Positions 48,534-57,789 of a DNA stretch of 64,000 bases are shown here, piece after piece. Where the stretch lies: contig JAQBNG010000051.1 in NCBI GenBank assembly GCA_028288675.1, positions 1 to 64,000 on the forward strand. The letters are read 5' to 3'. The notes beneath the pieces were generated by a model. It worked only from the letters and a program-made list of their open reading frames with translations, made no database searches and was not told where the DNA came from. A program made the translations under genes and the position numbers. The stretch's first letter is position 1. Every line of letters starts with the position of its first letter. Source of the stretch: Flavisolibacter sp. GTDB lineage: Bacteria; Bacteroidota; Bacteroidia; Chitinophagales; Chitinophagaceae.

Positions 48534-49643
48534 TTATTTTTTTCTTTTGTTGTTATTCACAAGGTCAAACTGTAACGAAAATACGTGGGTATATAGAGGG
48601 TTAGATTGATTGGCGAGGTTGGTAAAAGCATAATCGATCCGAACGTTTTGCAAGCGAAAGCCAGCGCCGGCACTGGGCTGATAAATCCAGACTTTTTTCT
48701 GGTTTAACGTATCGCCATCGCTTAAAGCCCGTTGAAAATTATTAATGCCCCCTCTCAAAAAAACAACATTATTGATATTGAGTTCAGCGCCGATTTTAGG
48801 ATCAACACTTACCGGATCGGCGCTTAAAACAGTATTGCGCCTGCCATCGAAAGTGAGGTCAAAGTTAGCTTCTGCCAGCAGGCTAAGTTTATTGCTTAAT
48901 TTAAAATCGTGTCCTACGCCTAAAATCAGCCGGGGCGCAGTCATTTCGGTTGACTTAACAGGGATGTCGTTATTAGTAAGGTAAAGTGCTTCCTTTTCTT
49001 TCTCTGTAAACGAAAATGACCATGAATTGAACGTAGTAGTAACATCTCTGGCAGCAATGCCAAAACGCCATTTATTCGCCCTGATCTGCAGACCCGCATC
49101 CAAGCCAAAACCCCAGGCCTTTGCAAAGGAACCTACACTTCGGTGAATCACTTTCGCATTCACGCCAAAGTTGATATTCTTGTTTGGTGTTTCTTTTAAC
49201 TTTTGGGCAAGTGAAAAAATAAAAGCGTAATCGGCCGATGAAAAAGCCTGGATATTATTATAGTTAATAGAACCGTCGGGCTCCACTAAAAACAGGGTGT
49301 TCATGATGTCATCCACGGCAAACCGAAGTGCAGAAATACCGATAGTTCTTTTATTACCGGCTGTAGGAAGGGCTAAACTCAGGTAGTCGTACTTACCAAT
49401 GCCGGCAAAGTATTCGGCATGCATTGCATTTACCTGGCTATGATCTTTTACTCCGGTAAGTCCGGCAGGGTTCCAGTAACCCGCAGTGCCATCTTGTACC
49501 GAGGCTACCTGTGCACTGCCCATCGCCAGGCCACGAGCCCCGGCTCCTATGTTTAAAAATTCGTTTGAATATTTTCGGAATTGCGCAAAAGATGAGAAGG
49601 AAAGCAAGCCAAAAGCGGCAAGAGCAAATAGTTTGAGCTTCAT
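48534..49643 (-). CDS. porV2: PorV2-like outer-membrane protein (PorV/PorQ family)
   Basis: This 369-aa protein begins with a signal peptide (1-20, ending SSFAQ). The family signature FLNIGAGARGLAMGSAQVA (about 30-48) and YWNPAGL follow, and the rest is a predicted FadL-like beta-barrel. In T9SS, PorV carries cargo from the translocon to the PorU sortase. Here the PorV-type gene lies directly upstream of a PorU-type gene with 25 bp between them, so the two products probably work together. Other T9SS core genes (porKLMN) are not in the window. Confidence 0.82.
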   Translation of the reverse strand: MKLKLFALAAFGLLSFSSFAQFRKYSNEFLNIGAGARGLAMGSAQVASVQDGTAGYWNPAGLTGVKDHSQVNAMHAEYFAGIGKYDYLSLALPTAGNKRTIGISALRFAVDDIMNTLFLVEPDGSINYNNIQAFSSADYAFIFSLAQKLKETPNKNINFGVNAKVIHRSVGSFAKAWGFGLDAGLQIRANKWRFGIAARDVTTTFNSWSFSFTEKEKEALYLTNNDIPVKSTEMTAPRLILGVGHDFKLSNKLSLLAEANFDLTFDGRRNTVLSADPVSVDPKIGAELNINNVVFLRGGINNFQRALSDGDTLNQKKVWIYQPSAGAGFRLQNVRIDYAFTNLANQSNPLYTHVFSLQFDLVNNNKRKK

Positions 49644-49832
49644 TATATGGATTTTCAGATAAGCAATGGATTATGAAGGACGGTTTTAAATAGGAATTAG
49701 CTGCGCCAACAAATATAATCCATAGAATCGTAATTCATAATGTGCCTACCGTATTTACACCATGGCTAACGGGATTTAGCCACACCAAATTGCGTCCCGC
49801 TGTTTACATTTGCCGCCTGTTTTAAATAATAG

Positions 49833-49940
49833 TAGCAATTGATAATTTGCAAAAATTGGTCGCATTTCCACCTGATACAGGCATTCTTGAAAGCATAAGA
49901 CTCATTAACTGTTATTGCAAAGTGCAAATTGGCAACTGCC
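49833..49940. repeat. Word-type palindrome in the porV2-tyrS intergenic region
   Basis: GCAATTGATAATTTGCAAAA (49833-49861) and TTATTGCAAAGTGCAAATTG (49912-49940) are imperfectly inverse. They lie in the 314-bp gap 49644-49957 between divergent genes, in which I see no other feature; promoters for both genes should be here but I could not place them. Confidence 0.4.
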
Positions 49941-49957
49941 CAACTTAAATTATAACT

Positions 49958-51235
49958 ATGAACTTAATAGAAGAACTGCGTTGGAGAGGACTTGTACAAG
50001 ACATCATGCCCGGAACTGAAGAACAACTAAGCAAAGAAATTACCACTGGTTATATTGGCTTTGATCCTACGGCGGACTCACTGCATATTGGCAGCCTGGT
50101 GCCGATAATATTACTTGTTCACCTGCAAAAGGCCGGGCATAAACCGGTTGCTTTAGTCGGTGGAGCTACCGGCATGGTTGGCGACCCAAGTGGTAAAAGC
50201 GCAGAACGTAATTTATTAGGTGAAGATGTTTTAGAAAAAAATGTTGAAGGCATCAGAACGCAGTTAACAAAGTTTCTTGACTTTACCCCTGGCCCTGCCG
50301 CTGCCGAAATGGTGAACAACTATGACTGGTTTAAGGGACTTAGCTTTTTAAAATTTATCAGGGAGATAGGTAAACACATTACGGTCAACTACATGATGAG
50401 CAAGGATAGCGTTCGTAAGCGCATTGAAGGTGAGGCCGGCATTTCTTTTACCGAGTTTACCTACCAGCTTATCCAGGGTTATGATTTTTACTGGCTTTAT
50501 CAAAACAAGAATTGCAAACTGCAAATGGGCGGCTCCGACCAGTGGGGAAATATTACAACCGGTACAGAACTGATACGCAGAAAAGGGGGCGGCGAAGCGT
50601 TTGCCTTTACCTGCCCGCTGCTTACCAAAAGCGATGGAAGCAAGTTTGGAAAATCGGAAGGTGGTAATATTTGGTTAGATAAAGAAAAAACTTCGCCCTA
50701 CCAGTTTTACCAGTTTTGGCTGAATGCGGCTGATGCCGATGCGGAAAGTTGGATAAAGATTTTCACTTTCTTATCCAAAGAAGAAATCAATTTACTGATT
50801 GAAGAACATAAAGCGGACGAAAGTAAGCGCATCTTACAAAAAAGGTTAGCGCAGGAGTTAACAAGTTTTGTTCATGGCGAAGAAGAATACAATAATGCCA
50901 TACTCACAACGCAAAAATTATTTGCCCAACAAAATGCCTCTGCGGATAGCCTTAGCGCTGACGATCTGGAAAACATGCAGGGCATCGTTAAAGTAGAATA
51001 TGCAATTAGCAATTTGGGAGCGGGTGTTGATGTAATTAGTTTAGTTACGGATACTGATATCTTCCCAAGTAAGGGCGAAGCAAGAAAGATGATTCAAAAC
51101 GGCGGCCTGAGTATAAACCGGGAAAAAGTAACTGATGCACAAATGCAGCTTACCATTGCCAATTTGTTGCACGAAAAATATTTGCTGGTGCAAAGGGGAA
51201 AAAAGAATTACTACCTTATTATTGCTGTAGAGTAG
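49958..51235 (+). CDS. tyrS: Tyrosyl-tRNA synthetase
   Basis: This 425-aa class I enzyme charges tRNA-Tyr. The HIGH-like motif is HIGS (residues 43-46) and the KMSKS-like motif is KFGKS (229-233). The tyrosine-binding region [10 protein letters not shown] is intact. A C-terminal S4 RNA-binding domain occupies about 360-425, with [21 protein letters not shown]. Length is normal. It is transcribed alone, and a copy of the TGCGACGCAA repeat lies downstream. The cognate tRNA-Tyr is at 35433-35515. Confidence 0.97.
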   Translation: MNLIEELRWRGLVQDIMPGTEEQLSKEITTGYIGFDPTADSLHIGSLVPIILLVHLQKAGHKPVALVGGATGMVGDPSGKSAERNLLGEDVLEKNVEGIRTQLTKFLDFTPGPAAAEMVNNYDWFKGLSFLKFIREIGKHITVNYMMSKDSVRKRIEGEAGISFTEFTYQLIQGYDFYWLYQNKNCKLQMGGSDQWGNITTGTELIRRKGGGEAFAFTCPLLTKSDGSKFGKSEGGNIWLDKEKTSPYQFYQFWLNAADADAESWIKIFTFLSKEEINLLIEEHKADESKRILQKRLAQELTSFVHGEEEYNNAILTTQKLFAQQNASADSLSADDLENMQGIVKVEYAISNLGAGVDVISLVTDTDIFPSKGEARKMIQNGGLSINREKVTDAQMQLTIANLLHEKYLLVQRGKKNYYLIIAVE

Positions 51236-51324
51236 TTGATAAAGCAATCTCATCTTCCGCCGCTAAAGGGAAGCATTAGTGCTGTAAGCCTGTACCAAAT
51301 AAAGGTGCCGAATAGAATTACAAA

Positions 51325-51390
51325 GCGTAAAAGAGTGCGACGCAAGAGAAGCTTAATAGTAGTACTTCCGTTGGGTTCAAAAAAGCTCAA
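51325..51390 (+). repeat. TGCGACGCAA dispersed repeat, copy 4
   Basis: The core TGCGACGCAA is at 51336-51345, followed by AATAGTAGTACTTCCG and then GGGTTCAAAAAAGC. It lies between the convergent ends of tyrS and the permease gene. Confidence 0.7.
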
Positions 51391-51441
51391 CTAGTAAAAC
51401 CCATTAAGTTTAAAGGTTAGGCCTGTGCGATGGTACTTCCA

Positions 51442-52785
51442 TTATGGGTCCGGGGTGTGAGATTGAATTTTACTTTTCTTATTCAACCCTTCTCTTATAA
51501 AATAAACTACCACCCCTAACGCGGCTACTGAAGTTCCCCACACAGCCATCCAACCCGTTGCATAAAACACAAATAGCCAGATAGCGATAGACAAGATAAC
51601 AGGTAGCGGATAAAGCCACATTTTAAAAGGCAGGGCCTTTGTTCCATTTCGCTTACGTAGCAATACTACACCAATAGCCTGTGCTACAAATTGAACTAAA
51701 ATACGCATGGCTAAAATGGCCGCAATAACCTGTTTTAGAGAAAGACTAAACGAAAGTATAATAGCCAGGCCCGATATAAAAAGAAGCGATACATACGGGA
51801 AGGCCTTAGTGGGATGAAGCCTGCCGAATATTTTAAAGAAATTTCCGTCCAGCGCAGCAGCATACGGTACCCTTGAATAACCAAGCAGCACTGCAAACAA
51901 CGATGAAAAAGCTACACATAAAACCAAAACTGTCGCAATAGTAGCGGCGGTACTTCCAAACGTTTCCTCCATAAATACGCTCACAATAAAATCATGCTTC
52001 TGCGCCTCCTGCCATGGGATTACATGCACTACGGCAAGGTTCATTGCTAAGTATAAAACGGCAATGCCAATGATGGAGATAAAAATACTTTTCGGGATAT
52101 TTTTTTCCGGCTTTAAAATTTCGCCACCCAGGTGACAAACATTATAATACCCCAGGTAGCTATAAATGGTTTTTACGCTTGCCTGTCCTAACACCACCCA
52201 AAAAGCAGATGTAAAAAATGTATCCACGGTTGGTGGTAAAAATGAATAACTAACAGGATGATAAAGAATGCCACCAACGATGATCCATCCAATTGTACCC
52301 AATACCGCTACCCATAAAAAAACAGCCAGCTTACCGATAGATTCTATTTTACGATAAAGCAAAAAAGCAATGACTAAAATGATTAAAACGGAAACACATT
52401 TCTGTTGCCAGTAACCCAACAGCGGTACCAAGTATTTTACATAAGTGGAGAAGCCTATTGCACCGGAAGCCAATACCAGCGGTGCTTGTATGGATGTTTG
52501 CCACACGAATAAAAAACTGGCCAGCCTGCCCCATTTCTCCCCAAATGCCACCCTAAGAAAATTGTAACTGCCGCCGGCTAAGGGATATGCTGCGCCTAGT
52601 TCGCTCCAGATCATCCCATCAAAAAGAGCAATGACAGCACCTAATATCCAGGCCCATAAAAACAGGGAAGAATTGAAATCACGAATCACCAGCGGCAGTA
52701 CAATAAATGGCCCGATGCCCACCATGTCAATCATGTTAATAGCCGTAGCTTGTACCAGTGTTAACCGCCGCTTGAGTGTTTGCAT
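51442..52785 (-). CDS. APC-family amino-acid permease
   Basis: I choose the ATG at 52785 (447 aa); the frame reaches 52902 but the extra residues are Cys- and His-rich and overlap the upstream gene. The protein has about 12 hydrophobic segments. The first has the APC-type unwound motif VGIGPFIVLP, and GGSYNFLRVAFG follows in helix 3. The substrate is unknown. It lies 14 bp downstream of a Tat-exported aminotransferase gene and is probably co-transcribed, suggesting joint use of an amino acid. Confidence 0.85.
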   Translation of the reverse strand: MQTLKRRLTLVQATAINMIDMVGIGPFIVLPLVIRDFNSSLFLWAWILGAVIALFDGMIWSELGAAYPLAGGSYNFLRVAFGEKWGRLASFLFVWQTSIQAPLVLASGAIGFSTYVKYLVPLLGYWQQKCVSVLIILVIAFLLYRKIESIGKLAVFLWVAVLGTIGWIIVGGILYHPVSYSFLPPTVDTFFTSAFWVVLGQASVKTIYSYLGYYNVCHLGGEILKPEKNIPKSIFISIIGIAVLYLAMNLAVVHVIPWQEAQKHDFIVSVFMEETFGSTAATIATVLVLCVAFSSLFAVLLGYSRVPYAAALDGNFFKIFGRLHPTKAFPYVSLLFISGLAIILSFSLSLKQVIAAILAMRILVQFVAQAIGVVLLRKRNGTKALPFKMWLYPLPVILSIAIWLFVFYATGWMAVWGTSVAALGVVVYFIREGLNKKSKIQSHTPDP

Positions 52786-52799
52786 CTTTAAATTAGGCC

Positions 52800-54092
52800 T
52801 TAAGGTTTGGCAAAGGTTGTAATGCCTTCTACCAGCACATCTAAGTTTTTGGTAGTAGTATAAACATTCGGTGTGATGCGAACACCACTGATATTCTCCC
52901 AAACAATTGTTGTTGTATGTATCTTATGCTTATTGAAAAGCCAGGCATCCAATTCAGCCGGCTTTTTACCTTCTATTGAAATCATGCCGATTGCACCGCC
53001 ATAAGATGGATCCAGGGAAGTATGCAACTTTACTTTTGGTATATTTTTTACTTTTTCCATCCAATAATTTTTTAAATAATGCAGCCTCTTTTGCTTTCGT
53101 TCAGCGCCAATCATTTCATGAAACTCAATCGCCTTTCCTATCGCCTGTTCTATAAAAAAAGGCCGTGTTCCCAGTGCTTCAAACTTTCTTATATCGTCTT
53201 TAAAAGGATCATCGGAAGCAAACAGTGGGTAAATATTTTTTATCTTTTCTTTTCGCACATACAACACACCACTTCCAATTGGGGCATACAACCATTTGTG
53301 CAAAGAAGATGCAAAATAATCAGCACCCAGCTCCGGTATTTTAAAATCTAAATGGGCAAAGCTGTGCGCCCCGTCAACCAATACTTCTATACCTCTCTTA
53401 TGAGCTTCCGCGGCTATCTTTTTCACTGGTAAAATCTGCCCGTTCCAGTTAATGATATGTGTAATGTTCACCACCTTTGTTTTTGGTGTAAAGGCCGAAA
53501 CAAAACTTTTCACCAGGTAAGCCTCATCTTCGGAAGGCAATTCCAGGTTTACCCAAACCAATTTTATTTTATCGCGAATTTCCCGTTGCTGCCACGCATG
53601 CACCACGTTAGGATAATCCTGTTTACTGGCTACAACCTCATCTCCTTCTTTTAGCGGTAACCCAAAAATGATGGTTTCTAATCCCTCTGAGGAATTCCTG
53701 TTGATAGCAATTTCTTCTGCACTGCAACCTGCCAGATTTGCAAGATTGTTTCGTAACGTTTCTCTTCCCTGGTCAAGAATCCGCCACATATAATAACTCG
53801 GCGCTTCATTGCTGAAATCATAATAGCGCTTCATTGCATCCTGCACGGTTTTAGGGGCCGGTGAAACACCTCCATTATTTAAATTAATAAGTGATGGTGA
53901 TACAGTAAACGATTGCTGAATATAATACCAGAAGTCTTCGTCGCTGGCAAGGCTATCCGGTGGTAGTTGTTCAGCTTTTAGGAGTGCTTTTTCCAAAGCT
54001 TTACTCCATGCAGGTTGCACTAAAGAAGAAGCGAAGGCAGCAGCGGATGACAGTCCTGCTTTTTGCAAAAACCTCCTACGGTTAAAAGACAT
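52800..54092 (-). CDS. Class V aminotransferase (isopenicillin-N-epimerase-like), Tat-exported
   Basis: This 430-aa protein starts with a twin-arginine signal (SFNRRRFLQKAG followed by a hydrophobic Ala/Ser stretch). The PLP-dependent fold then begins with LINLNNGGVSPAPKTVQDAM. The PLP-binding Asp/His region is VDGAHSFAHLDF and the Schiff-base lysine is Lys266 in SSLHKWLYAP. Members of this group act as cysteine desulfurase-like lyases or racemases; the exact reaction is unknown. Export of a PLP enzyme in folded form by Tat is consistent with cofactor loading in the cytoplasm. It precedes a permease gene. Confidence 0.85.
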   Translation of the reverse strand: MSFNRRRFLQKAGLSSAAAFASSLVQPAWSKALEKALLKAEQLPPDSLASDEDFWYYIQQSFTVSPSLINLNNGGVSPAPKTVQDAMKRYYDFSNEAPSYYMWRILDQGRETLRNNLANLAGCSAEEIAINRNSSEGLETIIFGLPLKEGDEVVASKQDYPNVVHAWQQREIRDKIKLVWVNLELPSEDEAYLVKSFVSAFTPKTKVVNITHIINWNGQILPVKKIAAEAHKRGIEVLVDGAHSFAHLDFKIPELGADYFASSLHKWLYAPIGSGVLYVRKEKIKNIYPLFASDDPFKDDIRKFEALGTRPFFIEQAIGKAIEFHEMIGAERKQKRLHYLKNYWMEKVKNIPKVKLHTSLDPSYGGAIGMISIEGKKPAELDAWLFNKHKIHTTTIVWENISGVRITPNVYTTTKNLDVLVEGITTFAKP

Positions 54093-54106
54093 AACGATGG
54101 TTTGAG

Positions 54107-54238
54107 TAAATGTAAAATGTAAAATATAAACTGCAGAATATAAAAAGGAAGCGCCCCTGCTAATAGAAGAACTTAATTACCTGGTTACCCAAAAGAGTAA
54201 CTCATACTGTAAGAAAAGTTTTACATTTTAGATTTATG
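54107..54238. repeat. Word-type palindrome of TGTAAAAT (54.1 kb gap)
   Basis: ATGTAAAATGTAAAATATAA (from 54110) is mirrored by AAAGTTTTACATTTTAGATT (from about 54215). It lies in the 54093-54438 gap, which holds no gene and otherwise contains only the terminator at 54352-54377. Confidence 0.4.
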
Positions 54239-54351
54239 TCTTGCTGTTTTAATAACCCAATGGATTAGTGCAGTATCGTAAATGCATCAAAATAAAAAAC
54301 GAACGACCTAACGTCACACCAACTTTACAGGTTGCAGGTGAGCACAAAAGA

Positions 54352-54377
54352 AACCGCCTGTGAGAACACAGGCGGTT
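54352..54377 (-). terminator. Rho-independent terminator of the 61-aa peptide gene
   Basis: Perfect 11-bp arms AACCGCCTGTG and CACAGGCGGTT flank an AGAA loop, with TCTTTTG following on the minus strand. It lies 62 nt past the stop at 54439. Confidence 0.85.
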
Positions 54378-54438
54378 GACTGCTAAAAACTATGAGAAAT
54401 TGATAATCGGGACTATTACAGATAAAATCTTACACTTT

Positions 54439-54624
54439 TTATTTAGATGCCTTAAACAAGCTTGGAATAATAACAGGTATCATATCGGTGATTTTAATTT
54501 TGGGTTGTTGTAAAACACAAGTCTCTTTTTGCTCAACCGCCTTGTTAAACAAACCCGGAACAAAAGCTACAATATTTAAAAGAATAATTGCCAGCACTGC
54601 TAAAACCTTTATAACTCTTCTCAT
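54439..54624 (-). CDS. Small membrane protein, likely two-component regulon member
   Basis: I choose the ATG at 54624 (61 aa), which has AAGGA about 3 nt upstream; a longer frame begins inside the promoter region. The protein has a basic N-terminus (MRRVIKV), one hydrophobic helix (about 5-24), and a polar C-terminal part with one Cys. A single-pass membrane peptide is likely. No family is recognised. An inverted repeat CACAT-N4-ATGTG at 54676-54689 and a TAnnTTTG box at 54644-54651 lie upstream with the same spacing as at the response-regulator gene, so it is probably controlled by that regulator. It has its own terminator. Confidence 0.65.
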   Translation of the reverse strand: MRRVIKVLAVLAIILLNIVAFVPGLFNKAVEQKETCVLQQPKIKITDMIPVIIPSLFKASK

Positions 54625-54643
54625 GGTCCTTAATTTAATTCCA

Positions 54644-54689
54644 CAAAAATAGCTTTTCAAAAGCGGGGTGTCAATCACATAAATATGTG
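54644..54689 (-). promoter_or_regulatory. Operator site 1 plus promoter of the 61-aa gene
   Basis: CACATAAATATGTG (54676-54689) is a perfect inverted repeat with half-sites of 5 bp. On the minus strand TATTTTTG (54651-54644), an exact TAnnTTTG, follows after 24 nt. The operator would be centred near -42, a typical activator position. Confidence 0.65.
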
Positions 54690-54722
54690 TAATTAAATTT
54701 AAATACCAGGCTGTAAAATAAA

Positions 54723-54745
54723 AAGCTGCCCCACTGAGACAGCCT
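54723..54745 (-). terminator. Terminator of the frameshifted beta-barrel gene
   Basis: On the minus strand AGGCTGTC and GGCAGCTT pair with two G-U wobbles and are followed by TTTTATTTTA. It lies 21 nt past the stop at 54766 and forms properly only in the minus-strand RNA. Confidence 0.7.
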
Positions 54746-54765
54746 TTCGATAACTTCTGTTTACT

Positions 54766-55457
54766 TTATTTACTTCCTTTTAGGAACATGCCAACAGTAA
54801 GTTGCAAGCCACGGTTTTTATACGACTGGCCATCTTCGGCATCAGCGACAAGATTGCTAAGCCCTAATGAGTAACCGGCATTTACATATAACCCGCTATT
54901 CCATTGAAATCCCGCAATTGCATTAGCGCTAAGTTCGAACCTCTTAAAGCCAGCGCCACCATCTTCTTCTTTCTTAAATGCATCGAAGCTTTCAGTTTCT
55001 TTTTGGCCGGGATTGAAAGGGTCGCTTGTAGTTACTTTAGCCTTGCCAGATAAGCCATATCCTACAGATGACCCTGCGCCAAAAAAGAGTTTGCCGTTTG
55101 GTAACCCAACGTTATATGTAAGGATTACGGGTAGTTCGGCATAATAAAATTTGTTCTTGATAGTAACAGGTGGCAAGTCGATACCACCACCATTATCCCC
55201 ATCAAAATCTGGCTCTAACGTGGCCCCTTTTTGCAGCAGGTTTAAAGAACTTCGAAGCGACAATTTGTTGGAAAGCGTTACATCTGATATAACACCTACA
55301 CCAAAACCTATAACGGCGCTTTTCTTAAAATCACTTGCGCCATCTATACTCAACTTTGCGTAGCTTAAATTACCTGTAGCCTGGGCGCCCATTTAACCTG
55401 GCTAAAAACGGCTGATGTAAGAGTGGCCGCAACAACTAATAGATATATCTTTTTCAT
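54766..55457 (-). pseudogene. Outer-membrane beta-barrel protein, frameshifted at signal peptide
   Basis: An ATG at 55457 starts a good signal peptide ending SAVFSQ. After VKW the frame goes out of register and stops. The remaining frame (54766-55392, 208 aa) encodes a PorT/OmpA-like beta-barrel with GAQATGNLSYAKLSIDGA at its start and GLQLTVGMFLKG at its end. Adding one base to the GGG run at 55388-55390 (minus-strand sense) joins the two as VKWGAQATG, a natural sequence for this family, giving about 230 aa. An operator-like site lies 109 nt upstream. It is either an inactivated gene or a homopolymer error. Confidence 0.75.
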
Positions 55458-55565
55458 TCTTTGTATGTTTTTTTGTTTTAAAATTTGATACAAAAAAAGC
55501 TTTTTACAGAAGCTGTTTCAATAGCACGAGTATGTGAATTATAGCTTTTAAGACAGTAGCGAAAT

Positions 55566-55579
55566 CACATGAATATGTA
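55566..55579 (-). promoter_or_regulatory. Operator site 2 upstream of beta-barrel gene
   Basis: CACATGAATATGTA matches CACAT-N4-ATGTG with one mismatch, in the context AATCACAT. No TAnnTTTG box at the standard spacing is visible. Confidence 0.5.
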
Positions 55580-55590
55580 GGCGCCATCAC

Positions 55591-55634
55591 TAATTCAAAA
55601 GCCACCCTGCTGTTAGCGGGTGGCTTTTGAATTA
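55591..55634 (-). terminator. Terminator of the response-regulator gene
   Basis: Perfect 17-bp arms (55591-55607 and 55618-55634) flank a 10-nt loop. A and T runs within the outer stem can serve as the U-tract in either direction. It lies 14 nt past the stop at 55649. Confidence 0.88.
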
Positions 55635-55648
55635 GAGGATAGTTCGGG

Positions 55649-56281
55649 TTACACAATCTTATCTTTAAAAGCTTTGGCTACGGCTTCGCTTTTACTGTTT
55701 ACATGCAGTTTTTCGTAAATCTTTTTAATGTGACTGCGAACCGTATCAATGGCAATAAACATTTCGCTGGCGATCATTTTATAGCTGTAGCCTTCCACCA
55801 ATAGCAGCAACACCTGCTTCTCGCGGTCTGATAAATCATAGTCTTCTCCCTTTTCGTTGTTCATGGAGGAAAACATTTTTAATACCTGCGTAGCTACCGA
55901 TGCCGTCATTGGTGCGCCGCCGGTTTGCGCTTCGGCAATGTATTCAAGAAGGCGGGCGGGGGGTGTTTTTTTTAAAATGTACCCGTTGGCACCATTTGAA
56001 ATGGCCTGGAAAACATTGCGGTTATCGTCGAAAACAGTGAGCATTAAGATCTTTACCGTATCATTTACTGCCCTTACTTTTTTTAATCCTTCTATGCCGT
56101 TTACACCCGGCATGTCAATATCCATTAATACTACATCAGGCGCAAAAGCGGTCACTTCATCCACCACATTATCGCAGTTTTTAAAAGCGGCAAGCACTTC
56201 AAAACCATCCGAACCGCTGATCAGCATCGTCAACCCTTCACGGAGTTGCGGATTGTCTTCGTACAATAACACTTTAATCAT
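55649..56281 (-). CDS. NarL/FixJ-family response regulator
   Basis: This 210-aa protein has a receiver domain (residues 1-120) with acidic pocket Glu8-Asp9, phospho-acceptor Asp54 (VVLMDIDMPG), Thr82 and Lys104. The LuxR-type helix-turn-helix is at about 149-193 (LSDREKQVLLLLVEGYSYKMIA, recognition helix near TVRSHIKKIYEKL). It is probably the partner of the HisKA_3 kinase at 58099-61167, since that kinase type pairs with NarL regulators, although one acyltransferase gene lies between them. A perfect CACAT-N4-ATGTG site and a TAnnTTTG promoter precede it, consistent with autoregulation. Confidence 0.93.
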   Translation of the reverse strand: MIKVLLYEDNPQLREGLTMLISGSDGFEVLAAFKNCDNVVDEVTAFAPDVVLMDIDMPGVNGIEGLKKVRAVNDTVKILMLTVFDDNRNVFQAISNGANGYILKKTPPARLLEYIAEAQTGGAPMTASVATQVLKMFSSMNNEKGEDYDLSDREKQVLLLLVEGYSYKMIASEMFIAIDTVRSHIKKIYEKLHVNSKSEAVAKAFKDKIV

Positions 56282-56300
56282 AGAGGAATTTTTAGTAGAT

Positions 56301-56346
56301 CAAATCTACACGCAACGATTTTGCCGTGCAACCACATATTGATGTG
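56301..56346 (-). promoter_or_regulatory. Operator site 5 plus promoter of the response regulator
   Basis: CACATATTGATGTG (56333-56346) carries both perfect half-sites. On the minus strand TAGATTTG (56308-56301) follows after 24 nt, the same spacing as at the 61-aa gene. The distance from operator to ATG is also the same (52 nt). Confidence 0.7.
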
Positions 56347-56524
56347 CAAATTGGCGCAGGTTTTCACGCAAAGAGGCAAAGAGAAGGGCTAAGAAAAAGA
56401 AAGGTTGAAGCAGCGTTGGATAACTTCTATTATGCGCTGGATCAAAGTCTGATGTTCGCCGTGTAGTTTGAAAATGAGATGATGATTTGAATTTGTATGA
56501 CAACGTTCACCAGCGATAAGAACC

Positions 56525-56582
56525 TTGAAGAGTGCGACGCAATTGGGCTCTATAGTAGTACTTAGCCTGGTACAAAAAAGCC
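56525..56582 (+). repeat. TGCGACGCAA dispersed repeat, copy 5
   Basis: The core TGCGACGCAA is at 56533-56542, followed by TATAGTAGTACTTAGCCTGG and ACAAAAAAGCC. It lies in the 56282-56682 gap between two minus-strand genes; apart from the regulator promoter, nothing else is evident there. Confidence 0.7.
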
Positions 56583-56682
56583 AAATTGAATAAAAAGAAA
56601 AATAAAAGTTTCTATTTAACCATGTATTGAATTTTTCAATAACAGCTTCTACTTAGCCTTCTTTAGAAGACATGGCGACTTC

Positions 56683-57789
56683 TTAAAATCCCCTTCCCCC
56701 TGTTACTGTTTTATACACTCCCGGCAAGATTGCCCGCAACAAAGCGCCTACCAGGATACAAAAGAATAATACGAGGCACGGAGCCAATAAGTACGTAGAT
56801 AGGCGATACCACTGGAAACTTGTACCGTACGTAAAAAAAAGCGCAGTAACATATGGCAGCAACGGAACATGAAAACCAAAAATGAAGAACGAGAAGGAAG
56901 TAGCCCATATAAACCAGTTGCGTTGCATGGCCCATTGCACTATCCTGTCGGAACTAAACCACACCGCTAAAACACCGGCCACAGTAGCCAAAACATGCAA
57001 AATGGTAAGTGCCCGGTAAATAGTTGGTGTCAGCACATCGAACTCAAAAGCCATGAACGTTTTAATAACACAGATGCCCACAAAAACAAGCCAGCTTAAT
57101 GTGGCACTGTACCATTCCGGATCCCTGTCAACTGGATAAGAACGTTTTTGAAGCCAGATGCCCACAGCAAAAAAGAACATTCCCTGCCCTTCTAAAAAAG
57201 GAATTTGCAGTAACGTTACCCATAGCAAAAACAAAAAGGTAAAGCTGGCAACGGGATATTTTGCCACACCCCAGCGAAATACCGGGTATAGTAAATTATA
57301 TACAAACAAGCTGCGGATAAACCATAGCTGAAAGGAAGGAGGCACTAACAACCAGCGATGGAAAATTCCGCTCCAGCCTATTTCGGAGTAAGGCCGGTTG
57401 TCGCCTAACTGGTCAATGGCCGCCTTAGCTACAGCATTTGCAGTAAGAGGAAATTGTTGCAGTAAAAAAGTAATGGCTAACCCAATGGCACTCCATATAA
57501 AATAAGGAACCAGCAAGCTATTAAACCGCTTTTTTATCCGTTGTACGTAAGGCTTGCCGTCCTGAATAGAAAAGATATAACCTGAAATAGCAAACAACAT
57601 AGGTATGCGGAAACGAAGAATACCGTTGGCAAAAAAATACTCTATAAACGTCGTGAAGGTTAGCTTTTCATCTACAAGGCTAAATGGCGTAAGGTAGGTT
57701 ACCTGCAAATTGTACCCATGCACAAACAGGAGCAGGGCAATACAAACGAACGTAAAAAATTTAAACTTCTGGCTGAGGTATCTATGCAT
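56683..57789 (-). CDS. Acyltransferase 3 family membrane protein
   Basis: I choose the ATG at 57789 (368 aa) over a TTG nine codons upstream. The protein has about 10 hydrophobic segments with the early block FRIPMLFAISGYIFSIQDGK and central PSFQLWFIRSLFVYNLLYPV, characteristic of acyltransferase 3 proteins of the type that act on small or surface glycans. It lies between the response-regulator and kinase genes on the same strand and may belong to the same regulon, though no operator site precedes it. The 57790-58098 gap upstream contains GACGTTTGAC word repeats but no gene. Confidence 0.8.
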   Translation of the reverse strand: MHRYLSQKFKFFTFVCIALLLFVHGYNLQVTYLTPFSLVDEKLTFTTFIEYFFANGILRFRIPMLFAISGYIFSIQDGKPYVQRIKKRFNSLLVPYFIWSAIGLAITFLLQQFPLTANAVAKAAIDQLGDNRPYSEIGWSGIFHRWLLVPPSFQLWFIRSLFVYNLLYPVFRWGVAKYPVASFTFLFLLWVTLLQIPFLEGQGMFFFAVGIWLQKRSYPVDRDPEWYSATLSWLVFVGICVIKTFMAFEFDVLTPTIYRALTILHVLATVAGVLAVWFSSDRIVQWAMQRNWFIWATSFSFFIFGFHVPLLPYVTALFFTYGTSFQWYRLSTYLLAPCLVLFFCILVGALLRAILPGVYKTVTGGRGF

